This document shows positions 1 through 6,526 of a stretch of DNA of 20,653 nucleotides, in pieces. The DNA comes from an uncultured Collinsella sp. (GTDB lineage Bacteria > Actinomycetota > Coriobacteriia > Coriobacteriales > Coriobacteriaceae). The stretch spans positions 1 through 20,653 of the forward strand of contig CAAELZ010000058.1 in assembly GCA_900756945.1 (NCBI GenBank). The letters run 5' to 3'. Position numbers and translations under genes: made by a program. The notes under the pieces were generated by a model, which was not told the origin of the DNA, ran no database searches, and saw nothing but the letters and a program-made list of their open reading frames with translations. How positions within the stretch are numbered: position 1 is the stretch's first letter; each line of letters begins with the position of its first letter.

Positions 1-21
1 AGGCGATAGCCAGGTGCCGGG

Positions 22-60
22 AGCTATTTCCGCGTTGCGCTAGCTGCGGAAACGCGGGGT
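22..60. other. intergenic hairpin at left edge
   Basis: Two competing stems are visible. TTTCCGC (27-33) pairs with GCGGAAA (46-52), and CCGCGTT (30-36) pairs with AACGCGG (51-57). No U-run follows on either strand, so a terminator for a gene off the left edge is possible but unproven. The words around it (CCGGGAGCTATTTCCG) resemble part of the tandem repeat at 1979-2262, so it may be a diverged relative of that repeat. Confidence 0.4.
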
Positions 61-99
61 CCGTTCAGACTGTTGCGTTGAGATTGAAAATCAACCTGA

Positions 100-148
100 C
101 CCCCTTGAACGCTCGCTTGCATGTATGGTGCTCGAGGCGAGACTCGAA
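100..148 (-). repeat. duplicated tRNA-Leu 3' end with downstream flank (copy 1)
   Basis: These 49 bp match 284-332 with only two mismatches (positions 115 and 131). On the minus strand the copy holds the last 23 nt of the tRNA-Leu gene at 310-396, including the T-loop start, the acceptor 3' strand and CCA, followed by the same 26 nt of downstream flank up to the terminator left arm. The rest of the tRNA is absent, so this is a fragment and not a functional gene. The layout, a tRNA 3' end repeated in direct orientation, resembles an attachment-site pair, but no integrase lies nearby. Confidence 0.7.
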
Positions 149-256
149 GGGCCTTCGCTTCGCGAAGCCCCGGGCTTCGGGCGCGTGGCGCCCTCGCCAC
201 GCTCCGCTACAAACAGGCCACAGGCCTGTTTGCTTAACGCTTCGCGCGCTCACGCG
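149..256. repeat. array of consecutive GC-rich hairpins
   Basis: Hairpins follow one another without gaps that could code. GGGC(c)TTCGC/GCGAAGCCC occupies 149-170, GCGTGGCG/CGCCACGC occupies 183-202 (8 bp, loop of 4), and CAAACAGGCC/GGCCTGTTTG occupies 210-232 (10 bp perfect, loop of 3). A weaker CGCG/CGCG pairing follows at about 244-256. The block lies between the two tRNA-Leu 3' end copies. I see no credible gene in 1-309. Confidence 0.65.
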
Positions 257-267
257 AGTTCGGCACG

Positions 268-290
268 AAAAAGGGGGCCGCAACCCCCTT
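268..290 (-). terminator. intrinsic terminator of tRNA-Leu
   Basis: Read on the minus strand, AAGGGGG (290-284), a loop TTGCGG and CCCCCTT (277-271) form a 7 bp stem that runs into a tract of five T (through 268). It lies about 20 bp past the encoded CCA end of the tRNA, the expected place for its terminator. Confidence 0.8.
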
Positions 291-309
291 GAACGCTCAC
301 TTGCATGTA

Positions 310-396
310 TGGTGCCCGAGGCGAGACTCGAACTCGCACGTTGTTGCCAACGGTGGATTTTGAGTCCACTGCGTCTGCCAATTCCGCCACTCGGGC
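310..396 (-). tRNA. tRNA-Leu (anticodon CAA)
   Basis: This is an 87 nt class II tRNA with the CCA tail encoded in the gene. The acceptor stem is GCCCGAG/CTCGGGC with discriminator A. The D arm carries AATTGGCAGACGC, the anticodon loop is CTCAAAA giving anticodon CAA (reads UUG), a long variable arm (CGTTG/CAACG) marks a leucine or serine tRNA, and the T arm has GTTCGAGTC. It begins 39 bp downstream of the transglutaminase-like gene stop on the same strand, so it may have its own weak promoter in 397-435 or be read from upstream. Its 3' end is duplicated at 100-148. Confidence 0.95.
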
Positions 397-435
397 ACGC
401 AATGCGTGAGTTAGTTTATCACAGCTTTCTACCGA

Positions 436-1869
436 TTAGTCCGAAAATGGAACTTCGAGCATTTCGATGAGTTCGACCGTGCGGAGCATCTCGCGCCGAC
501 GGCATCCGCGACCGTCGACCGAAGCCTCACCCATCTGGTTATCGTAAGGGTCCTCGCGCATGCCGTCGAAAGAGGGCTCAAACTCTGCCTGGAATCGATT
601 GTTGGCCACCATACGCCACGGGTCGAGATTGCCAAAGTAGTGACGGCGGCGCCACTCCTCCCCCATCCTGCGAGCAGAAGATCCAAATGACACGTCGGCG
701 TTGAGCCATCCGGTCTGCGGCGTATAGAACTCTGCCCAGTCGTGCGACCCCACCGAATCGGGCGCAACATACAGGCCGCTCTGCCAACGGGCAGGCACGC
801 CCGCGATACGGCACATGGTGATAAACGTGAGCGCCATAACGCCGCAATCGCCGCGGAGCGAATGCGCGCAGTCATCGGCAATAGATCCCAAAAGCAAGTA
901 CGGCGGCTGATAGCGATAGTCGATGTACTGCGTCAGGTAATCATAGATAGCACGGGCGCGATCGAGCGGATCCTCGAGCCCGTCAATGACACGGGCTGTC
1001 AGCTGCTGTAGATACGGCGTGAATGCAATGTGCGGACGGTCCTCGGAGGTGTCCACGGGCAGTGGCGCGTCCATGCAAGGATGCACCGGAAGCGCACCCC
1101 CATAGACATCACGATAAGCGGCATCAATTTGATAGCGATAGGTCACCGAGAATGAGCGCTCACTCGAAGAAGACCACGAGGCGGTACGCGCCGAAGCATT
1201 CGCGGGGGCAACAGCACCCTCCGGCGTCATATCGAGAACCTCGATATGAGACTGTTGACGACAGGCGGCGGCAACGGGTAGCCACGCGCGAACGGTCTCC
1301 CCTTCCAGAGCGCCGGGGACAGACACGGACGCTTTAAGCGTAATGACGCGAGCCAATCCGTTTTGTGACTCCATCTCCTTGAGCATCTCGTTGCGCAGTG
1401 CTATTCCGTCCGTAGAATCGGGCCGCATGCCGGGAACCTCTTTGGGATATACGCGAAGCGAATCGAGGAAGTTGTCGAGAACGAACAGTTCGCCATCGAT
1501 AAAGCGCCAGTCAATACGCTTACGATTAATCAGGTCATCAAACTGCTCTTCGGTAAACTCTGGCCACTCCTCGCGAATCATCGCAATAGCCTGGTCGCGC
1601 GACACCGAAAAATGAAGCGGCGTCTCGAGCATGCGATACCGCTCGGCACGAACACAAGCAGCCAGCGAAGGCTCGGGGTTCTGCTCCAAAAGGCGATCGC
1701 AGGCAGCAACAGCCTGCGTCAAATACCCGGCATCCATAAGACGAAGAATCTCAGGCGGCAGTCCAACATCGAGATGACGAAAGTCATCACAGCAAACATC
1801 AGCAGAGCAACCAACTGGACCCTCGTCAATAACCTTCCCATCCGAAGGCAGCACATTAATAACAGCCAT
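436..1869 (-). CDS. transglutaminase-like domain protein
   Basis: This 477-residue protein has a C-terminal transglutaminase-like (papain-fold) domain. The visible triad is Cys342 in RGDCGVM, His376 in SHDWAEFY and Asp392 in NADVSFG. These match the pattern of bacterial transglutaminase/protease-like domains, which act on peptide or amide bonds; the actual substrate is unknown. The first ~150 residues hold an Asp/Glu-rich helical region (WPEFTEEQFDDLINRKRIDWRFIDGE), followed by a beta-rich stretch. No signal peptide or membrane segment is seen, so it is probably cytoplasmic. I chose ATG at 1869 because GGAG sits 7 nt upstream. A GTG at 1887 in the same frame would add six residues but would read through that Shine-Dalgarno sequence. 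A promoter candidate lies at 1905-1933, so it is probably monocistronic apart from possible readthrough into the tRNA. Confidence 0.85.
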   Translation of the reverse strand: MAVINVLPSDGKVIDEGPVGCSADVCCDDFRHLDVGLPPEILRLMDAGYLTQAVAACDRLLEQNPEPSLAACVRAERYRMLETPLHFSVSRDQAIAMIREEWPEFTEEQFDDLINRKRIDWRFIDGELFVLDNFLDSLRVYPKEVPGMRPDSTDGIALRNEMLKEMESQNGLARVITLKASVSVPGALEGETVRAWLPVAAACRQQSHIEVLDMTPEGAVAPANASARTASWSSSSERSFSVTYRYQIDAAYRDVYGGALPVHPCMDAPLPVDTSEDRPHIAFTPYLQQLTARVIDGLEDPLDRARAIYDYLTQYIDYRYQPPYLLLGSIADDCAHSLRGDCGVMALTFITMCRIAGVPARWQSGLYVAPDSVGSHDWAEFYTPQTGWLNADVSFGSSARRMGEEWRRRHYFGNLDPWRMVANNRFQAEFEPSFDGMREDPYDNQMGEASVDGRGCRRREMLRTVELIEMLEVPFSD

Positions 1870-1904
1870 ACCAAAACTCCAAGTCACTAGAACGCTTGAA
1901 GCCC

Positions 1905-1933
1905 ATTGTAGCGAGATAAAAAGAAAGCCCCAA
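1905..1933 (-). promoter_or_regulatory. candidate promoter of the transglutaminase-like gene
   Basis: On the minus strand TTGGGG (1933-1928), a 17 nt spacer and TACAAT (1910-1905) fit a sigma-70-type promoter about 36 bp before the start codon. The spacer is T-rich, and with the upstream GC-rich GCTCC...GGGGC pairing it also looks like a weak intrinsic terminator. The two roles cannot be separated by eye. Confidence 0.5.
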
Positions 1934-1978
1934 CAAGGGAGCCATCAACACCGCTGAACGGTAACCATATAACTAAAA

Positions 1979-2262
1979 TCAGACCAGTAACCCTGTAGCA
2001 AGTTAACAAAGGAGGCCCCGTTTCCCCGGAGCTGTTTCCGTCGCGCGACTTCTGGCAAAGCCAGTAGCCATCTTAATTCAGACTCGTAACCCTGCGGCGT
2101 TAAACGAAGGAAGCCCCGTCCCCCGGAACTGCTTCCTTGGCGCGACTTCTGGCAACGCCAGTAGCCATCTTAATTCAGCCCAGTAACCCTGTAGCGAGTT
2201 AACGAAGGAGGCCCCGTTTCCCCGGAGCTGATTCCGTCGCGCGACTTCTGGCGAAGCCAGGT
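1979..2262. repeat. three tandem ~97 bp intergenic repeats
   Basis: Unit starts are at 1979, 2078 and 2175 (periods 99 and 97 bp). Each unit begins with TCAG..C.GTAACCCTG, continues through GGAGGCCCCGTTTCCCC or a close variant, then GCGCGACTTCTGGC, and has a small CTGGC/GCCAG hairpin. Units 1 and 3 are nearly identical in the GC-rich core, while unit 2 has drifted (GGAAGCCCCGTCCCCC). There are no unique spacers, so this is not a CRISPR array. The repeats fill most of the gap between the transglutaminase-like gene and the aldolase gene. I see no coding sequence here. Confidence 0.85.
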
Positions 2263-2300
2263 GAGCGCGAGGGAATCAGCGTAGGGGAAACGGGGCCTCC
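2207..2300 (-). terminator. very long hairpin downstream of the aldolase gene
   Basis: The arm GGAGGCCCCGTTTCCCC (2207-2223), inside tandem unit 3, pairs perfectly over 17 bp with 2284-2300. Inside it GCTGATTCC (2227-2235) pairs with GGAATCAGC (2272-2280), and a CTGGC/GCCAG hairpin (2248-2260) caps the structure. It begins 22 bp past the aldolase stop codon. No classical U-tract follows, so it may act as an mRNA 3'-end stabiliser or a factor-dependent termination site instead of a simple intrinsic terminator. Confidence 0.6.
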
Positions 2301-2321
2301 GGCGGGAAGTTAAACCGCTAC

Positions 2322-3188
2322 TTACGCCTTGTTGACGGAGCCAAACTCCTCCATGAGCTCCTTGGTGCGGGCAACGATGTTGTCGCGACCAGGCTTGAGG
2401 AGCTTGCGGGGGTCAAAGCCCTTGCCCTGCTGATCCTTGCCAGCCTCAATGTACTCGCGGACGCCCTTGGCGAAGACGAGCTGCAGGTCGGTGTTGACGT
2501 TGATCTTGGAGATGCCCAGGGAGATGGCCTTCTTGATCTGATCCTCGGGGATGCCGGTGCCACCGTGCAGAACGAGGGGCAGGTCACCGGTCTGGGCCTT
2601 AATCTCGCCCAGACGCTCGAAGGAAAGACCAGCCCAGTCGGCGGGGTACACGCCGTGGATGTTGCCGATGCCGCAGGCGAGGAAGTCGACACCCAGGTCA
2701 GCGATCTGCTTGCACTCAGCAGGATCAGCGAGCTCGCCGCTGGAGGTCACGCCGTCCTCGGTGCCGCCGATGCCGCCGACCTCGGCCTCGATGGACATGC
2801 CCTTGGAGTGGGCAAGCTCAACGAGCTCCTTGGTGCGGTCGAGGTTAAGCTGGAAGGTCTCCTCGTGAGAGCCGTCATACATGATGGACGTGAAGCCGGC
2901 CTCGATGCACTTGAAGCAGTCCTCGTAAGAACCGTGATCGAGGTGAAGGGCGACGGGAACGGTAACGCCCGTGGCCTCGACGGCAGCCTTGACCATGTCG
3001 GCGCAGACCTTGAAACCGCCCATCCACTTAGCGGCACCAGCGGTGCACTGAAGGATCAGCGGAGACTTGGCCTCCTCGGCGGCCTGGAGAATAGCCAGGG
3101 TCCACTCGAGGTTGTTGGTGTTGAAGGCACCAAGACCGTACTTGCCGGCCTCGGCCTTCTTGAGCATGTCTGCTGCGTTGACGAGCAT
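2322..3188 (-). CDS. fba: class II fructose-1,6-bisphosphate aldolase
   Basis: This enzyme cleaves fructose-1,6-bisphosphate to dihydroxyacetone phosphate and glyceraldehyde-3-phosphate in cytosolic glycolysis. The 288-residue length fits the short class II (FbaA/GatY-type) group. Visible landmarks are FNTNN near residue 24, LHLDHG with catalytic Asp84 and zinc ligand His85, EAEVGGIGGTEDG (134-146), the second zinc ligand His178 in GNIHGVY, the third, His208, in LHGGTG, and the phosphate-binding NVNTD (230-234). The ORF is open 96 bp further upstream, but ATG 3188 has a strong AGGAGG 8 nt before it and family alignment begins here. Tagatose-bisphosphate aldolase is the main alternative. With no sugar-catabolic neighbours, the glycolytic role is more likely. 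Confidence 0.95.
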   Translation of the reverse strand: MLVNAADMLKKAEAGKYGLGAFNTNNLEWTLAILQAAEEAKSPLILQCTAGAAKWMGGFKVCADMVKAAVEATGVTVPVALHLDHGSYEDCFKCIEAGFTSIMYDGSHEETFQLNLDRTKELVELAHSKGMSIEAEVGGIGGTEDGVTSSGELADPAECKQIADLGVDFLACGIGNIHGVYPADWAGLSFERLGEIKAQTGDLPLVLHGGTGIPEDQIKKAISLGISKINVNTDLQLVFAKGVREYIEAGKDQQGKGFDPRKLLKPGRDNIVARTKELMEEFGSVNKA

Positions 3189-3228
3189 AAAAGAAACCTC
3201 CTGTAAGGTTGCTCCGATAACGCCTGAG

Positions 3229-3256
3229 ATTTTACCACGGCGCACCCGAGCATAAA
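3229..3256 (-). promoter_or_regulatory. candidate aldolase promoter
   Basis: On the minus strand a good -10 TAAAAT (3234-3229) lies 16 nt after a weak -35 TTTATG (3256-3251), which places the start of transcription about 35-40 bp before the start codon. The ~195 bp gap upstream (3189-3382) is relatively AT-rich around 3255-3340 and holds nothing else I recognise. Confidence 0.4.
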
Positions 3257-3382
3257 CGTTCGTTTGTTCACGAATATCGTCCAAACAGACTTTTTTGACC
3301 GTTTGCCCTACGAAATCGACCCGTTGGGGAAAAATAGCTTGACGTTTGGACGCTTCTCGTGCTTCAAAAGCCGACTATTAAG

Positions 3383-4066
3383 CTAAATTTGCATGAAAGG
3401 GTTCTGCATGAGCTCGCGTGCCATGGTGGTCGAATCGCCATGACCGGTTAGGCAAACGGTATCGGGCGGGAGAAGCCGGGCGAGCTTGGAGAGCGAGCGC
3501 AGAATCGCCGCCTCGTCTCCTCCAGAAAGATCGGTGCGGCCGTGCCCACCCGGAAACAGGGTGTCGCCCACAAAGGCAATGTTCCCCTGCTCGGTGGCAG
3601 CAAACAAGACGATCCCGCCCGGCGTATGCCCTGGCGTCTCGATCACCTGCAGGTAGATATCGCCCACCTTGATAGCATCTCCCTCGGCGAGCAGGTGCGT
3701 CGGCTCCCCGGGGTCAGGCGTCTCAATGCCCCACATAGCTCGCTGTTCCTCGATGTTCGCATGCGGCACCGCCACATCCTTAGCACACAGCTCATACTGG
3801 CAGCCCTCGCCAACGGTGGTTCGCACGCCTGCAACACCACCAACATGATCGGCATGGCCATGAGTGCATACGGCGCCAAACACGCGTACGCCGGGATGCT
3901 CGGCTCGAATATGCTCCACCAGGCGTTCGCCTTCCCATGCGGGATCGATAATCACGCACTCATTGTCCGAAATAACAGCATAGCTATTGGTCTGAATGGG
4001 ACCGTTTACGAGCGTCTCGATCTCGACCGATCCCTTGGGAGTTAAATCCAAGGACACAGCACTCAT
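3383..4066 (-). CDS. MBL-fold metallo-hydrolase, glyoxalase II-like
   Basis: This 227-residue metallo-beta-lactamase-fold hydrolase carries the binuclear zinc signature THGHADHVGG (His69, His71, Asp73, His74). His147 in ETPGHTPGG, Asp168 in VGDTLFPGGHGRTDL and His209 in LTGHGDST complete the metal site. The GDTLF..GRTD motif is typical of the glyoxalase II / YcbL-like branch, thioester hydrolases such as S-lactoylglutathione hydrolase. Actinobacteria of this kind usually lack glutathione, so the thiol substrate is unknown. It has no signal peptide. ATG 4066 is preceded by GAGGAG with about 7 nt spacing. It lies downstream of rel on the same strand, a common order in Gram-positive bacteria, separated from it by 84 bp containing a perfect hairpin. 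Confidence 0.88.
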   Translation of the reverse strand: MSAVSLDLTPKGSVEIETLVNGPIQTNSYAVISDNECVIIDPAWEGERLVEHIRAEHPGVRVFGAVCTHGHADHVGGVAGVRTTVGEGCQYELCAKDVAVPHANIEEQRAMWGIETPDPGEPTHLLAEGDAIKVGDIYLQVIETPGHTPGGIVLFAATEQGNIAFVGDTLFPGGHGRTDLSGGDEAAILRSLSKLARLLPPDTVCLTGHGDSTTMARELMQNPFMQI

Positions 4067-4086
4067 GTCCCTCTCCTCTCTATAGA

Positions 4087-4114
4087 ACTCGAGGCATCAA
4101 ACGATGCCTCGAGT
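4087..4114. terminator. perfect 12 bp hairpin between rel and the metallo-hydrolase gene
   Basis: ACTCGAGGCATC (4087-4098), loop AAAC, then GATGCCTCGAGT (4103-4114) form a perfect 12 bp stem 36 bp beyond the rel stop codon. No U-tract follows on either strand. It may be a weak terminator, a pause or a processing element that partly uncouples the hydrolase from rel. Confidence 0.5.
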
Positions 4115-4150
4115 GTAGCGAATATCGATAATGTGACACGTTCGTCGCGA

Positions 4151-6511
4151 CTAAACGCGGCGCTTAAGCTGGGCTCCACCCTCACCGGGCATCAGGCGGC
4201 GCGCGTCGTAGACCGAGTCAACGCTGCTGATGGAGGCCAGCAGCGGATCCAGACCACTCGCGTCCGAGATCTCGACCATAAAGCGCAGGGTTGCAATACC
4301 CTCGCGGTTGGTCGACGTGGCGGCAGAAAGGATATTGCCGCCCGCATCGCCAATGGCAATGGTGACATCCTTGAGCAGGCCCATGCGGTCCAGGCACTCG
4401 ACCACGATCTCGACCTGGAAGAGGGTGTCGGCAGCGCCGTCCCACTCCACTTCGATCATGCGCTCGGGATGCTCCATAAGACCCTTGACGTTGGGACAGT
4501 TGGCGCGATGCACCGAAACGCCACGACCGCGCGTGATGAAGCCGACGATGTCGTCGCCCGTCACGGGGTTGCAGCAATGAGCCAGACGGACCAGTAGGCC
4601 GCTGTTGCTCTCGCCCTTGACGATAATGCCGTTACTGGCGCTCTTGCCGCGCTTTTGCGGCTTGCGGTTGGAGCCGCGAGCAGGCTGCTTCACGACCTCG
4701 GCGATAGCCTCGGCCTTGGTGAGCTGTTCCTCGGGCTTGGGGTCCAAGATTTGCTCGACCTTATTGCCCACAGCGCGCGGGGCAACCTTGCCGGCGCCGA
4801 CGGCGGCAAACAGGTCCTCGAGCTGCTTGAAGTTAAACTGCTCCGCCACGGCGTTGAGCGCACGCGTCGAACGCGGCGTAGAAATGCCATAGCCACGCTT
4901 ACGCAGGTCCTTAGCCAGCATATCGCGACCAGCAGCAGCGTCGTCGTCCTTGGTCGCAGCGGCAAAATAGCGGCGGATCTTTGACTTGGCGGAAGGTGTC
5001 TTAACGATCTTGAGCCAATCACGCGACGGCTTGGAACTCTTGTTAGTCAGAATCTCGACACGGTCACCCGTCTTAATCTCGTGCGTGAGCGGAGCCACCG
5101 CACCGTTGATTTTGGCGCCGACGCAATGGTTTCCCACCTCGGTGTGAACGGCGTAGGCAAAGTCGAGCGGCGTGGAGCCGGCACGAAGCGCCATGACCTC
5201 GCCCTTGGGCGTAAAGACAAAGATCTCCTGATCGAAGAGGTCGACCTTCAGCGAATGCAGGTATTCCTTGGCATCGGTGATCTCGTCGGAAGCCGCCCAA
5301 TCGAGCGAATGCTTGAGCCAGTTGATCTGGTCGTCCAAACGTTGAGCGTCATTGGTCTTGGAAGCAGACGATCCGCCCGACTTCTTATATAGCCAGTGGG
5401 CGGCAATGCCGTACTCGGCCTGCTCATGCATCTCATAGGTTCGAATCTGAATCTCGAGCGGGCGAGCCGTGGGGCCGATGACCGTCGTGTGGAGCGACTG
5501 GTAGTTATTGACCTTGGGCATGGCGATATAGTCTTTAAAGCGGCCGGGCATGGGGTGCCACAGCGTGTGCACCGCGCCGAGCGTGGAGTAGCAATCGCGC
5601 ACCGAATGCGTGATGACGCGCAGTGCCACCAGGTCGTAGATCTCGGAGAATTCCTTGCCCTTGCGCTTCATCTTTTGGTAGATGGACCAATAGTGCTTGG
5701 AACGGCCGTTGATCTGGAAGTCTTCCAGGCCAATGCGGTTGAGCTCGTCGGTGAGCGTCTTGATGGTCTCGGCCAGATAGCGCTCACGGACCTCGCGCGA
5801 CTCCGCCACCATGCGTGCGATGCGCTGGTAGGCATCGGGCTCCAGGTAGAAGAAGGACAGGTCCTCGAGCTCCCATTTAATGGAGCTCATGCCCAGACGG
5901 TCGGCCAGGGGCGCATACACGTCCATGGTCTCGCGAGCCTTAAACAGGCGACGGTCCTCACGCAGGGCCGCAAGGGTGCGCATGTTGTGCAGACGGTCGG
6001 CAAGCTTAACGATGATGACGCGGATGTCCTTGGACATGGCGAGGAACATCTTGCGCAGCGTGAGGGCCTGTTTCTCGTCCATGCTGTCGACTTCGATGTT
6101 GGTGAGCTTGGTCACGCCATCGACGAGCTCGGCCACCGTATCGCCAAACAGGTCGGAAACATCGGCAAGCGAGGTCTCGGTATCCTCGACGGTATCGTGC
6201 AGCAGCGCGGCGCACACCACGTCACAGTCCATCTTGAGATCGGCCAAAATGATGGCCACCTCGACGGGATGGTTGATGTACATCTCACCCGAGCGGCGCT
6301 TTTGGTTGCAGTGCTTCTCGGCGGCAAAGCAGTAGGCTTGCTCCACCTTGGAGAAGTCGTCCTCATTCATATATTTGAGGCACAGACGCTCCAACTTGTC
6401 GTAGCTGTCCGCCATAATCTCGGGCGGCAGCTCATCGGCATGCTTATAGTGCTCCATCTCCGAGAACGGCTGGAGGGCGGAATCATGGGCGGTACGGGCT
6501 GCGGCATCCAT
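4151..6511 (-). CDS. rel: bifunctional (p)ppGpp synthetase/hydrolase Rel
   Basis: This 786-residue RSH enzyme makes and degrades the stringent-response alarmone. The N-terminal hydrolase domain keeps its HD signature: His81 in NHPVE, His105-Asp106 in LLHDTVEDT, and Asp171 in KLADRLHNMRT. It should therefore be hydrolase-competent. The synthetase domain (~245-375) shows GRSKHYWSIYQKMKRK, YDLVALRV, and the RFKD (324-327) form of the RxKD motif, typical of bifunctional enzymes as opposed to RelA-only ExDD, plus EIQIRT with Glu353. A TGS domain (~427-490), a conserved His/Cys zinc-finger-like segment (HCC 645-647 to HRANC 668-672) and a C-terminal ACT domain (~695-772) follow. ATG 6511 lies 15 bp after the upstream recJ-like stop, with AAGGGG 6 nt before it. 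ATG at codon 19 is the alternative. It is likely co-transcribed with that gene. Confidence 0.95.
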   Translation of the reverse strand: MDAAARTAHDSALQPFSEMEHYKHADELPPEIMADSYDKLERLCLKYMNEDDFSKVEQAYCFAAEKHCNQKRRSGEMYINHPVEVAIILADLKMDCDVVCAALLHDTVEDTETSLADVSDLFGDTVAELVDGVTKLTNIEVDSMDEKQALTLRKMFLAMSKDIRVIIVKLADRLHNMRTLAALREDRRLFKARETMDVYAPLADRLGMSSIKWELEDLSFFYLEPDAYQRIARMVAESREVRERYLAETIKTLTDELNRIGLEDFQINGRSKHYWSIYQKMKRKGKEFSEIYDLVALRVITHSVRDCYSTLGAVHTLWHPMPGRFKDYIAMPKVNNYQSLHTTVIGPTARPLEIQIRTYEMHEQAEYGIAAHWLYKKSGGSSASKTNDAQRLDDQINWLKHSLDWAASDEITDAKEYLHSLKVDLFDQEIFVFTPKGEVMALRAGSTPLDFAYAVHTEVGNHCVGAKINGAVAPLTHEIKTGDRVEILTNKSSKPSRDWLKIVKTPSAKSKIRRYFAAATKDDDAAAGRDMLAKDLRKRGYGISTPRSTRALNAVAEQFNFKQLEDLFAAVGAGKVAPRAVGNKVEQILDPKPEEQLTKAEAIAEVVKQPARGSNRKPQKRGKSASNGIIVKGESNSGLLVRLAHCCNPVTGDDIVGFITRGRGVSVHRANCPNVKGLMEHPERMIEVEWDGAADTLFQVEIVVECLDRMGLLKDVTIAIGDAGGNILSAATSTNREGIATLRFMVEISDASGLDPLLASISSVDSVYDARRLMPGEGGAQLKRRV

Positions 6512-6526
6512 CGAGGTCCCCTTCCC

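Noticed and set aside
78..470. plus-strand open frame running through the tRNA-Leu gene
   Set aside because: It reads the antisense of a tRNA and of hairpins, a well-known source of false proteins (ARCCQRW-type words come from the tRNA complement).
1979..2262. possible CRISPR-like array
   Set aside because: The three units are contiguous and ~97 bp long with no unique spacers and no cas genes nearby.
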